A stretch of 64,000 bases of DNA from G963677445 sp963678275. Lineage in GTDB: Bacteria; Bacteroidota; Ignavibacteria; Ignavibacteriales; Melioribacteraceae. The notes beneath the pieces were generated by a model, which made no database searches, was not told the DNA's origin, and was given only the letters and a program-made list of their open reading frames with translations. This document shows, in pieces, positions 25,850-35,414 of this stretch (the first letter of the stretch is position 1; every line of letters starts with the position of its first letter). The stretch covers positions 434,001 through 498,000 of the forward strand of contig OY782765.1 in the NCBI GenBank assembly GCA_963678275.1, in the 5' to 3' direction. The position numbers were made by a program, and so were the translations under genes.

Positions 25850-27700
25850 ATGAAGAAGCTGTTTACTCTGTTTCTAGTTTTATTTATTGCAGGAACTGCT
25901 TTCGGACAGTTGGTTGACATCGCTCATCACAGTCCGATAGGTTTTGCTCCTTCCGATTCAAATTTGGCATATTTTTATGATCAGGGCGCGAGGGGCTGCT
26001 GGATTGCCGAGAATGACTTAGACGGCGACGGCCTTATGGAAATTCTTGCCACTGATTATTCAAATGGCGGACGTGTTCACGTTTGGGAAATGACTTCACC
26101 AGGCGTAATTGAAATAGTATGGTCAAGTCCTGTTGTAATGAGAGACCACAGTTCAGTTCCACGCTGGGTACGCACCGGCGATCTGGATGGTGATGGTGTT
26201 TATGAAATTATCTTCCCTACCGGTCTGAGTAATGACGGAGCAATTGAAGTTTGGGAGAATAACGGAGATAATTCGTACGGTGATCAACCAGTTATCAAAC
26301 TGGAAGAGGATTATTTTGTCACGACTATTGGTACAGATGTTTTTAGAATGAGCAGAGAAACTGCCCTTGTTGAAGATGTTGATGGTGATGGCCGTGATGA
26401 ATTCATTACCTGTAATTATGACCAGAATGTGTATATTCTTGGTATTTCAGGCGATCTCCCCGGATTCGCAACCTGGCAGATAGAAGGAGGCGATCCCAGC
26501 GTACATCCTGAAAACAGATTTTCAGGCGGTTCATGGTGGCATTCATTTACAATGGATTATAATGGTGATGGCGCGAAAGAAATTGTAAACCATTACTGGA
26601 ACTTTCTTGGTTTCTGGTCAATCATTCCTGAAGGCGCTGATACATATACATATCCAACCCCGACTGCTCATTCACGTACCGATCACTATTACGAATATCT
26701 GGCCAATGATGGTGAAGATGGCACCTATTATATGGGCGCTGTTGTACTTGACGCTGATGGTGACGGCGACGATGAAATCGGCGGCGCGATTTATGTTGGC
26801 GGATCAAGCACCTATAACTATGATATCAGTATTGTTAACCTGAACAGTGATGATGAAGGTGTTTATGTTTGGGATAACGACCCGCAGCAGTTTGCAGTCA
26901 TCGGCGAAAACCTCTGGGAAACTATCGGAAAAACATCCGGTTCTTTCTGGGGATGCGCTGCTTATGACTTTAACGGCAACGGAAGAGATGAATTCCTTCT
27001 TGGCGGATCAGCAAGCTATAATGTGATGGGATTTGAATATACTGGCACAGGCGATCTTCTTGACGGAGCCAACTGGGAAGCTGAAGTTCTTTTCGAAGGC
27101 GCTGAAGGACAGTATTTTTATGTAGATTATTATGATTCACTCGGTGTTCCGGTTGATACAGTTTACAGAGAATCACCATTTGTATCAAGAATGTTTGCAG
27201 GCGCCGACCTTGATAATGACGGAAATAAAGAAGCCGTAGCGGTTTATCAGTCAGTAGCCGACTCAATAACATACAGCTATTATTCATGGGATCCTGATAA
27301 CAGCACATTCCTCAAAGACAGTTCAGCAAAAGTTGGCAGTGATAAAGGTGTTAACCTTCGCGTTCTTGAATATGGAACAACAGGTTTCAGGGAAGTAAAT
27401 CTTACCCAGGTTACTCCGGACGATTACGTACTGGAACAGAATTATCCCAACCCTTTCAACCCGTCAACAAATGTCAGATTCAGCATTCCTGTTGAGAAAA
27501 AAATAAGTGTTGTTGTTTATGATATGCTTGGTAAAGAAGTAAGAACACTTATAGATGGCGAAACTGTTGCCAAAGGCTCTTATGAAGTTGAATGGAACGG
27601 AACCAATAATTTCAACCAGCCTGTTGCGAGTGGTACTTATATCACAACCCTTAAATGGGGCAACTTCAGCAAGTCAATCAAAATGCAGCTGTTGAAATAA
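25850..27700 (+). CDS. Secreted VCBS/FG-GAP repeat protein with T9SS type A sorting domain
   Basis: The 616-residue protein has signal peptide MKKLFTLFLVLFIAGTAFGQ. Its body has repeated calcium-loop motifs of the FG-GAP/VCBS kind (NDLDGDGLMEILATDY, GDLDGDGVYEIIFPT, EDVDGDGRDEFITC, DADGDGDDEIGG, YDFNGNGRDEFLLGG, ADLDNDGNKEAV), probably forming a beta-propeller. The C-terminus (from about 530) is a T9SS type A domain: NYPNPFNPSTNVRFSIP, then VVVYDMLGKEVRTL, then a final SIKMQLLK. Such proteins cross the outer membrane by type IX secretion. RBS GAGGTA precedes the ATG. A terminator follows, so it is monocistronic. Confidence 0.92.
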   Translation: MKKLFTLFLVLFIAGTAFGQLVDIAHHSPIGFAPSDSNLAYFYDQGARGCWIAENDLDGDGLMEILATDYSNGGRVHVWEMTSPGVIEIVWSSPVVMRDHSSVPRWVRTGDLDGDGVYEIIFPTGLSNDGAIEVWENNGDNSYGDQPVIKLEEDYFVTTIGTDVFRMSRETALVEDVDGDGRDEFITCNYDQNVYILGISGDLPGFATWQIEGGDPSVHPENRFSGGSWWHSFTMDYNGDGAKEIVNHYWNFLGFWSIIPEGADTYTYPTPTAHSRTDHYYEYLANDGEDGTYYMGAVVLDADGDGDDEIGGAIYVGGSSTYNYDISIVNLNSDDEGVYVWDNDPQQFAVIGENLWETIGKTSGSFWGCAAYDFNGNGRDEFLLGGSASYNVMGFEYTGTGDLLDGANWEAEVLFEGAEGQYFYVDYYDSLGVPVDTVYRESPFVSRMFAGADLDNDGNKEAVAVYQSVADSITYSYYSWDPDNSTFLKDSSAKVGSDKGVNLRVLEYGTTGFREVNLTQVTPDDYVLEQNYPNPFNPSTNVRFSIPVEKKISVVVYDMLGKEVRTLIDGETVAKGSYEVEWNGTNNFNQPVASGTYITTLKWGNFSKSIKMQLLK

Positions 27701-27717
27701 TATGAAAGATTAAATCA

Positions 27718-27752
27718 AAAGCCGTGAATATTTTCTTCACGGCTTTTTTTTT
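27718..27752 (+). terminator. Terminator of the VCBS-repeat gene
   Basis: AAAGCCGTGAA and TTCACGGCTTT form an 11-bp stem around TATTT, followed by a T-run, shortly after the stop at 27700. Confidence 0.92.
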
Positions 27753-27891
27753 AAAAACGGTAAAAAAACCAGGGTTAATATATAAAGCGATAATAAAATA
27801 GTATGAAGATGTCTTTATATAGAGGCCCACAGGTACTGCTTAATCAACATCATACGAACATATCTAATTGAAATTCATACCCACGGAGGTT

Positions 27892-30660
27892 ATGATGAAT
27901 AAATTATTGTGGAAAATTCCTCTATTTTTTCTATTCACTTTTCTAATCTCAGTAAAGCTTTTCGCGGGTACCACCGGTAAAATATCCGGTGTGGTTACTG
28001 ATAAAGAAACCGGCGAACCATTACCCGGAATAAATATTATTATTGAAGGAACTTCAATGGGAGCTGCGACAGATCTGGATGGCAGCTACATTATTAATAA
28101 TATTCCGCCCGGTACTTATAGCGTAATAGCTTCCGGAGTTGGTTTTCAGAAAAGCAAATTTGTCGACGTGAAAGTTGCTGTCGACTTTACAACTTCACTT
28201 AACTTTACAATGCACACCGAAGATATAGACCTTGAGACAATTGTAATAAAGGCCGAAGCGCCGATGGTCAGGAAAGATCTAACATCTTCACACACTTCAG
28301 TTGACGCTGAACAAATTCAAGCGCTGCCGGTTGAAAGTGTCAGCCAGGTTCTCGCTCTTCAGGCGGGCATAACAAGGGGCGCCGGCGGGGAACTCCATAT
28401 CAGGGGCGGTCGGTCAAATGAAATTGCCTATACTGTCAATGGAGTATCGGTATCTAATCCTTATAATAACAGTAATAGTGTTTCGATTGCCACTAACGCC
28501 ATACAGGAGCTGTCGGTTGTATCGGGAACATTTAACGCGGAATATGGAAACGCGCTCAGCGGTATCGTAAACCAGGTTACTAAGGAGGGGGGAAGCGATT
28601 ATCATGGGAATGTTACTTTTTATACAGGTGATTATTTATCTGGCAGAGAAGAGACATTTTTTAATATAGATGATATTGATCCCCTGAACAGTTTTGTCGG
28701 GGAAGCTTCACTCGGAGGACCTATCGTAAAAGATATGCTCTCATTTTTTGTTTCCGGAAGATATTCTGACAGTAAAGGATATTTATATGGAGTCAGGCAG
28801 CATAATCCCTGGGATTCGGTATATATTAATCCAATGGATCCGAATGATATCCGAATTGCAATGTCAGGTGACAGCGCTATTGTTCCCATGAGCATCGGAC
28901 AATATTTAAGCGCAACAGGTAAACTGACTTTTCGGCCTTTTTCGACAATGAAAATAAATTATGATATTATAATCTCCGATTCTTACTCAAAAGGTTATAA
29001 CCACAGTCTCAGGCTTAATCCCGACGCCAGTTACAATTATTACAGCTGGGGAATGCTTAATTCACTCGAAGTAAGACATGCCTTGTCGAACAACACTTTT
29101 TATACATTCCGGGCTTCATATAATTTAGATGATTATGCGCAATATCTTTATCCTCTGCTGGATGAAAATGGAAACGAAGTTGATTTTCACGCTGGAATGG
29201 AGTTGGATTTAACGAAATATTTTGCCGATCAGCGATATCAGCCCAGTCATAAATTATCTTCTCCCGGAACTTATTCTTTTCTTTCGGGCGGAACACTTAA
29301 CGGCCATTCCTACCAGAGAACACGCACACTGGGCGCAAAATTTGATATCACCAGCCAGTTGAATAAAAATCATGAATTCAAGACAGGCGCTGAATTTAAA
29401 TACCATATACTTGATTATGAGAATTTTTCAGTACTGCGCGATACAGTGAGATATTTTACCCCTACAATTCCTGATGTAAGAACAGCAAACCATAATAGTT
29501 ATACAAAAAAACCTATCGAATTTTCGATATACGCGCAGGATAAAATGGAATTTACAAGTATGGTTGTAAATATTGGTGTCAGGTATGATTATTTCCATTC
29601 AAAATCACAATATTCTACCGATATTTTCCATCCTACTCCTAATGATCCGAATCTGCTTCCAACGATTGACAGAGAAAGTTTACTTGATGATTCTCCCGTA
29701 AAACATCAGATCAGTCCGCGAGCCGGTATATCTTTTCCGATCACAGATAAAGGAATAATCCATTTCTCTTACGGTCATTTTTACCAGATGCCATCATTCG
29801 CTTATCTGTATTCAAATTCGGACTTTAAATACAGCTTTAGTTCACAATCATATGGTAACGCGAATCTGAATCCCCAGAGAACTGTATCATATGAACTTGG
29901 ATTGCAGCAACAGTTAACAGAGGAAATCGCGTTCAATCTGACAGGTTATTATCGCGACGTACGCGACCTGCTTGCCACACAGCAGATCAGAATCAGTGAG
30001 AATGAAACATATCTGAAATATGTAAATAAGGATTACGCTAATATAAAAGGTATCACATTCTCGCTGACCAAAAGAAGAACTCCCAACAGTATGTTCGGAG
30101 CGACTCTGGATTATACATTTCAGGTTTCTGAAGGAAACAATACTTCCTCAGACGCGTTCTTCCTTGATATCGCCTCCGGAAGACAAAGCGAAAAAATTCC
30201 GATATATCTGAGCTGGGATCAGGAACATACCCTGAACGGAACTGTTTCTGTCGGCGATCCATCCGACTGGAATGTTACGCTGGTCGCAAGACTTGGATCA
30301 GGACTGCCATACGATCCGGTATTGTTTGATCAGCAGGTTTATCTTCGCCCCAATAGCGGCAGAAAACCTACCCAGGCAGTTGTGGATCTTCTGGCAGAAA
30401 AAACTTTTACCTGGTATAATTTTGATATAGTTGTTTTTCTTAAAGTATTTAATTTATTCGATACGCTTAACGAAAGATATGTATACGCTTCCACAGGAAG
30501 GGCAACATATACACTTGATCAAACTCTCGAAACAGCAAAAGAATCTGAAGCTCTCGCGCAGGGAATTGCCGGCTATGGCGCCCCGAGCGAGTATTTTAAT
30601 CAACCATCCTTTTATCTGCCTCCGAGAGAGGTAAGATTAGGTGTATCGGTAGAGTTTTGA
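27892..30660 (+). CDS. TonB-dependent receptor with carboxypeptidase-like regulatory domain
   Basis: This outer-membrane beta-barrel protein of about 922 residues has a signal peptide (to about residue 25). A CarboxypepD_reg-like domain follows (ISGVVTDKETGEPLPGINIIIEGTS, ending YSVIASGVGF, about 28-90). The plug domain has the signature GAGGELHIRGGRSNEIAYTVNGVSVSNPYN and YGNALSGIVNQVTKEGG. A long barrel ends in VRLGVSVEF with the terminal phenylalanine. The start is the ATG at 27892 or 27895, next to GGAGG at 27885-27889. It is followed after 25 bp by a large sorted protein and then a PorV-like gene, a trio that probably forms one envelope module. The ligand is unknown. Confidence 0.92.
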   Translation: MMNKLLWKIPLFFLFTFLISVKLFAGTTGKISGVVTDKETGEPLPGINIIIEGTSMGAATDLDGSYIINNIPPGTYSVIASGVGFQKSKFVDVKVAVDFTTSLNFTMHTEDIDLETIVIKAEAPMVRKDLTSSHTSVDAEQIQALPVESVSQVLALQAGITRGAGGELHIRGGRSNEIAYTVNGVSVSNPYNNSNSVSIATNAIQELSVVSGTFNAEYGNALSGIVNQVTKEGGSDYHGNVTFYTGDYLSGREETFFNIDDIDPLNSFVGEASLGGPIVKDMLSFFVSGRYSDSKGYLYGVRQHNPWDSVYINPMDPNDIRIAMSGDSAIVPMSIGQYLSATGKLTFRPFSTMKINYDIIISDSYSKGYNHSLRLNPDASYNYYSWGMLNSLEVRHALSNNTFYTFRASYNLDDYAQYLYPLLDENGNEVDFHAGMELDLTKYFADQRYQPSHKLSSPGTYSFLSGGTLNGHSYQRTRTLGAKFDITSQLNKNHEFKTGAEFKYHILDYENFSVLRDTVRYFTPTIPDVRTANHNSYTKKPIEFSIYAQDKMEFTSMVVNIGVRYDYFHSKSQYSTDIFHPTPNDPNLLPTIDRESLLDDSPVKHQISPRAGISFPITDKGIIHFSYGHFYQMPSFAYLYSNSDFKYSFSSQSYGNANLNPQRTVSYELGLQQQLTEEIAFNLTGYYRDVRDLLATQQIRISENETYLKYVNKDYANIKGITFSLTKRRTPNSMFGATLDYTFQVSEGNNTSSDAFFLDIASGRQSEKIPIYLSWDQEHTLNGTVSVGDPSDWNVTLVARLGSGLPYDPVLFDQQVYLRPNSGRKPTQAVVDLLAEKTFTWYNFDIVVFLKVFNLFDTLNERYVYASTGRATYTLDQTLETAKESEALAQGIAGYGAPSEYFNQPSFYLPPREVRLGVSVEF

Positions 30661-30685
30661 TTTAATCTAAACGGAGATAAATGAT

Positions 30686-33600
30686 ATGAATAACAGTTCA
30701 TTAATGAAATTATCATATATCCTGCTTCTTTTTTTGATGCTCTCACCTGTGGTTTTCGGACAAAGCGTTGATGAAAGAAGAGCTGCCGAACATCAGGCAG
30801 TTAAGGACTTGCTGCAGCAAATGGGCATGCAACAGGCGCAGGCGCAGCAGGGAGCCGAGAAAGCTCCCGCAAAAGAAGATGTCTGGAAAGCGGGCGGAAT
30901 AAAAAAAGTTAACGCCCAGGCCGACAGGAAATCATTCCTGATGAACGGCAATAAAATTACCACCCGCCTGTATAATTATGGCGGTGTCGCGCCCGGATAC
31001 GGACTGCTCAGGGCAGTGGATAACCTTGTCTGGAAAAACTCCGATTATCTTTTTCAGTCATGTCCGTTCGTTGGCGCCGCGGTGCCCGACGCGAATGATT
31101 CGACGAAAAGGATTCATATTATTTCGGACGCTTTAAATGATTATCCAGGGCTTTTTGAAGTTTCACCAACCGGAGATACATTGTGGCAGTGGCAGCCTCT
31201 TCCCGGTTATGCCGATCCGGATCAGAGTGAGATGGCGGCAAATCCGGCCGAAGATTCCGATGAAGATGGCAAGCCCGACTCCTGGCCTCGTACATGGTAT
31301 AATTCAACACTTGGTAAATATGTCTGGCCCGGATATTTGTCGCAGGACGCTACAAATGCCGACCTTGAAACCTACTGGGCCATGGATGACAGATGGAACC
31401 AGGAATTTAACTACTATCCTTTCGAGGACGATTCCACACGGAAGGGTATTGGCATTCAAATTGATGGCAGAGCTTTCCAGTGGAGCAACGCGCTTGCTGA
31501 AAACACAATATTTTTTGTATATACCATAACTAACGTCAGCGACAAGGACCTTGATTCGGTGATTTTTGGAATTTACGGCGATCCTGATATCGGGGGAGGT
31601 TCTCCGGAAAATACTGATGACTTTGGATATTTTGTGCCTCCAAAATCAAACGACTCGGTGAATGTTGATCATATTCCTGTTTATGCCCGAAGCATGACCT
31701 ATTATTTTGATCAGGATATGGAAGGAGTCAGGAATAAACCACTTGGTTTCCTCGGCTGTAAGTTCCTCGAAAGTCCCGGCCAGCCGGATGATGGCGAGGA
31801 TAATGATGATGACGGCATGATAGATGAGCGCCAGGATGATGGTGAGGATAATGATAAAGACTGGGATGTGACAATACATGACGTTGGAATTGACGGTATC
31901 CCCAAGACGAACGATGAAGGTGAAGGGGATGGAATTCCGACAGCCGGACTCAGACAGGCAGACGGATCACCTGATCCATTATATCCAGGCGAGCCGAATT
32001 TTGAATTTACCGATCTCGACGAATCTGACCAGATAGGTCTCTCAAGTTTTAACAGCTGGACCTGGAAAGCAGGCGGCTCTATAAAAGATGATGAATCGAT
32101 GTGGAACAGGTGCAGGCCTGGAAACTATTCAGATATACGCGGAAACCAGGATATCGTATTTATCTTTAGTTCAGGTTACATTAATCTGAAGAAAGGTGAA
32201 ACAAAAAGAATATCAATGGCATTTTTGCTGGGTGAAGATCTTACAGACCTGCTTCTGTCAGCAGAAACTGTTCAGAGAATTTACAATGAAAATTATCAGT
32301 TCTTTAAACCTCCGACAACACCGAAACTGACAGCAATTCCGGGTGATAAAAAAGTTACCCTATTCTGGGATAAAGCGGCTGAATCCAGTCTTGATCCTAT
32401 TACCGGGCGTGATTTTGAAGGTTATGTTCTTTACAGAAGCACTGATGAAAGTTTCAGTGATATTCAGGTAATCACAGACGGACTTGGTTCATCTTTCCTT
32501 TCCGACCCGCTCAAGAAACTTGACGGCACTGAATGCAGATGGGATATTGATCTTGTTGATGAACCATATACTGACCTTAATGGAAATGGAGAATGGGATA
32601 GCGGTGAGCCATATATCGATACAAATGTCGACGGCAAATGGACGCATAGTCTCGAATCACCCTGGAAAGGATTTCATCCTCTCCCATACCAGGGAAGGGG
32701 TGTTCATTACTATCTCGGAGACAACACAGGACTGCAGCACACTTATGTCGACAGTAATAATGTTATTAATGGCCAAAGTTACTATTATGCGTTAGTCGCA
32801 TATGACCATGGTGATTCTGTAGGTATTCCTCCTTCCGAGACAACCAAAAAGATCAGTGTTGATCCGATAAGCTCAGAGCTGAAATTTGATGATAACACCG
32901 TGAAGGTTATTCCCGGACCGAGAGCCGCCGGTTATTTACCCCCGGCAATCGGAGATGATAAAGTTAATCATCTTTATGGAATAGGTACAGGTGAATTATC
33001 TTTTGAAATTATGGATGATCTTGCTGTTGCCGAAGGGGGTGAATATACCCTTACATTTTCTGACTCACTTAATTATCTCGGTAAAATGATTGAGGAGAAA
33101 AACTATTCTCTGCTCAATAATATTGCAACTTCTGAAGAGGCAAAACTTTATGAAGACAAATTTACCTCTTTGAGCAGGGGAAATATTTCAATAGACAGCT
33201 ACCTGAAAGTTACAAGTTCTTCGGGAACAGAATACACTGAAGGGGCCGATTTTGAGATCGCCTATGACAGGGGCGCTATCAGAAGAGTTGATGGTTCTTC
33301 CATCCCCGATGAATCTACTGTGACCGTAACCTATAGAAATTATCCTGTAAAAGAAAGCACTGCCCTTGATGGTGAAGATACTAATCCGGTTTTTCAGGGT
33401 ATTCATCTCAGAGTTTACGATGAAGCCGATCTTGAAATTAATGAAGAAGAAACCGGGTGGATTGAAGGTACTTCTAACCTGGGCTGGGATATGCGATTGT
33501 CGCAGGTTCTTCCTACGAAAGAGCCTTATCCGGCTGATTACAGAATTGAGTTTTCCGATCATGTTATTGATACCGCTCTTACTCTGCACCAGGGCGTTGC

Positions 33601-34258
33601 CTTTATTGGAGTAAAATACAGTGTGAAATATCGTGACTTACATTCAGATGTTTACAAACGTGTATTAACTTTCCTTTCAGAAAATATTATCACGCGTGAC
33701 TCAGCATTTAGTCTTGGTGAAGAAATTACAATATTCAAACCGGGATCGATGGGAACCGCAACAGATACGGTTACCTGGGCTGTAGGATTTGGTAAACATC
33801 CCGATACGACAGTTGCAACTATATTCCCGACTGAAGGGGATGTATTTTTCATTAAAACCAAAAGACCATTTACCACAGATGATAAATTTATCCTGACAAC
33901 CGAGGCTGGTGAAATAGCGCAGGACGCGGGATCGTCGGTTTTAGACAATATTTATGTAGTGCCCAATCCGTATGTGGGATTTAATGATATCGAACCTACA
34001 AACGCTTTGGCAAATGAAATAAGAGGAGAAAGAAGAATATATTTCGAAAATCTTCCTCCTGAATGCACTATCAGGATTTATAATGTAGCCGGTGATTTTA
34101 TCAACGTAATTGAGCACAATTCAGGAATGCAAAATGGGCGGGAGTATTGGAATCTTCTTAATGAAGATGGTTTCAGCATCTCTTACGGAATATACATAGC
34201 CCATATCGACGCGCCTGGAATAGGTGAAAAAATTGTGAAATTTGCCGTAATCAAATAA
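30686..34258 (+). CDS. Large secreted multidomain protein with C-terminal sorting-like domain
   Basis: The 1190-residue protein has a signal peptide ending VVFGQ and a Gln/Ala-rich stretch (about 42-60). A region with an Asp/Glu-rich calcium-loop series follows (PDDGEDNDDDGMIDERQDDG, about 368-388, with further GNGEWDSGEPYIDTN loops near 635). A fibronectin type III-like segment lies around 550-690 (PTTPKLTAIPGDKKVTLFWD). The C-terminus has VVPNPYVGFND (about 1091), then IRIYNVAGDFINVIEH and a final GEKIVKFAVIK. The VPNPY type of C-terminal domain is a variant sorting signal in T9SS-bearing phyla. The protein is secreted or surface bound with no catalytic motif seen. It lies between the TonB receptor and PorV-like genes. 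Confidence 0.85.
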   Translation: MNNSSLMKLSYILLLFLMLSPVVFGQSVDERRAAEHQAVKDLLQQMGMQQAQAQQGAEKAPAKEDVWKAGGIKKVNAQADRKSFLMNGNKITTRLYNYGGVAPGYGLLRAVDNLVWKNSDYLFQSCPFVGAAVPDANDSTKRIHIISDALNDYPGLFEVSPTGDTLWQWQPLPGYADPDQSEMAANPAEDSDEDGKPDSWPRTWYNSTLGKYVWPGYLSQDATNADLETYWAMDDRWNQEFNYYPFEDDSTRKGIGIQIDGRAFQWSNALAENTIFFVYTITNVSDKDLDSVIFGIYGDPDIGGGSPENTDDFGYFVPPKSNDSVNVDHIPVYARSMTYYFDQDMEGVRNKPLGFLGCKFLESPGQPDDGEDNDDDGMIDERQDDGEDNDKDWDVTIHDVGIDGIPKTNDEGEGDGIPTAGLRQADGSPDPLYPGEPNFEFTDLDESDQIGLSSFNSWTWKAGGSIKDDESMWNRCRPGNYSDIRGNQDIVFIFSSGYINLKKGETKRISMAFLLGEDLTDLLLSAETVQRIYNENYQFFKPPTTPKLTAIPGDKKVTLFWDKAAESSLDPITGRDFEGYVLYRSTDESFSDIQVITDGLGSSFLSDPLKKLDGTECRWDIDLVDEPYTDLNGNGEWDSGEPYIDTNVDGKWTHSLESPWKGFHPLPYQGRGVHYYLGDNTGLQHTYVDSNNVINGQSYYYALVAYDHGDSVGIPPSETTKKISVDPISSELKFDDNTVKVIPGPRAAGYLPPAIGDDKVNHLYGIGTGELSFEIMDDLAVAEGGEYTLTFSDSLNYLGKMIEEKNYSLLNNIATSEEAKLYEDKFTSLSRGNISIDSYLKVTSSSGTEYTEGADFEIAYDRGAIRRVDGSSIPDESTVTVTYRNYPVKESTALDGEDTNPVFQGIHLRVYDEADLEINEEETGWIEGTSNLGWDMRLSQVLPTKEPYPADYRIEFSDHVIDTALTLHQGVAFIGVKYSVKYRDLHSDVYKRVLTFLSENIITRDSAFSLGEEITIFKPGSMGTATDTVTWAVGFGKHPDTTVATIFPTEGDVFFIKTKRPFTTDDKFILTTEAGEIAQDAGSSVLDNIYVVPNPYVGFNDIEPTNALANEIRGERRIYFENLPPECTIRIYNVAGDFINVIEHNSGMQNGREYWNLLNEDGFSISYGIYIAHIDAPGIGEKIVKFAVIK

Positions 34259-34298
34259 GTGAATGTGGTAAAATGAATTGTTAAAAATGGAGTTTTAA

Positions 34299-35312
34299 AT
34301 GAAAAGCCTGAATAAATTATTTATTTTCCTGGTTCTGGTGGCATTTACAGCGGCCCATTCACAGGAATTGACCAAGTCGGGAACAACTGCGGCCTCATTT
34401 CTGAAGATAGGAGTTGGTCCCAGAGCTGTTGGTATGGGTGGCGCTTTTACGGCAACGGCTAATGATTTGTCATCAATGTACTGGAACCCTGCCGGAATGG
34501 CGATGAATTATAATAACGAAGCGTTTTTTAATCATGTGGACTGGTTTGCCGATATGAAGTGTGATTACGCGGCGATCGGATCACATTTACCCGGAATAGG
34601 AACAGTAGGCGCTTTTGTTAATGTTTTTTCAATGGATGAAATGAATGTTCGCACCCTCGAAGCTCCCGAAGGAACCGGAGAACGTTTTTCCGCCGGAGGA
34701 ATAGCGATTGGTGTGAACTTTGCCAGAGAACTTACCGATAATTTTTCTATCGGTTTTAATGTGAAATATATTAGTGAGCATATCTGGCATATGTCTGCAA
34801 CAGGTTTTGCCCTGGATGCGGGGACAATGTATAAAATACCGGTTCTTAATGAACTTCGTATTGCCGCCAGTATTTCAAATTTTGGCACAAAGATGAAGAT
34901 GACCGGAAGAGATATACTTATTGTTCATGCCGTTAACGGGACAGGCGGCAATTATATCAATACTGAGATACAGCTTGATTCGTATGATCTCCCCCTGATG
35001 TTCAGAGCCGGAGTAGCCGCGGATGTTATTAAGTATGGTGAATCCCGTTTTACTGCCGCTATTGACGCTATTCATCCAAATGATCATTATGAAGCAATTA
35101 ACTGTGGCGGTGAATACTCATGGAATGATATTATCATGGTTCGCGCGGGATATAAATCATTATTCCAGAAAGAATCGGAGGAAGGAGTTACCTTCGGTGT
35201 TGGTATTCATTACAGGGTAATGAGCGCCGCTTTATTAAAAGTTGATTATGCCTATGAGGATTTTGGACGCCTTACAAGTGTGCATTATTTCTCATTCGGA
35301 GTTAAATTCTGA
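34299..35312 (+). CDS. PorV/PorQ-family outer-membrane protein
   Basis: The 337-residue exported protein has its signal peptide to about residue 20 (AAHSQ). The diagnostic motif FLKIGVGPRAVGMGGAFTA and SSMYWNPAGMA (about 34-70) marks the PorV/PorQ family, FadL-like beta-barrels. PorV in the T9SS shuttles cargo to the cell surface. The remainder is alternating beta strands ending in FGVKF. It lies 40 bp after the sorted protein, so the two are cotranscribed. Which cargo it serves cannot be told, but the neighbouring sorted protein is the natural candidate. Confidence 0.88.
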   Translation: MKSLNKLFIFLVLVAFTAAHSQELTKSGTTAASFLKIGVGPRAVGMGGAFTATANDLSSMYWNPAGMAMNYNNEAFFNHVDWFADMKCDYAAIGSHLPGIGTVGAFVNVFSMDEMNVRTLEAPEGTGERFSAGGIAIGVNFARELTDNFSIGFNVKYISEHIWHMSATGFALDAGTMYKIPVLNELRIAASISNFGTKMKMTGRDILIVHAVNGTGGNYINTEIQLDSYDLPLMFRAGVAADVIKYGESRFTAAIDAIHPNDHYEAINCGGEYSWNDIIMVRAGYKSLFQKESEEGVTFGVGIHYRVMSAALLKVDYAYEDFGRLTSVHYFSFGVKF

Positions 35313-35317
35313 TTTTT

Positions 35318-35369
35318 GGAACATCCCCGCGCTGTTTTAACGTTTTAGTTCTTAGCGCGGGGATGTTCC
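35318..35369 (+). terminator. Perfect 16-bp-stem hairpin after the PorV-like gene
   Basis: GGAACATCCCCGCGCT (35318-35333) and AGCGCGGGGATGTTCC (35354-35369) are exact complements around a 20-base loop. It probably ends the TonB/PorV transcript. The T-rich tail is imperfect (CTGTGTTTTATCTTTT). Confidence 0.75.
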
Positions 35370-35414
35370 CTGTGTTTTATCTTTTATTCATTTTTGTCTT
35401 TGAGGTAGTTAAGT

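Noticed and set aside
31646..31879. 77-residue minus-strand ORF with Ile-rich pattern
   Set aside because: It is the reverse reading of the Asp-rich calcium-loop segment of the large sorted protein.
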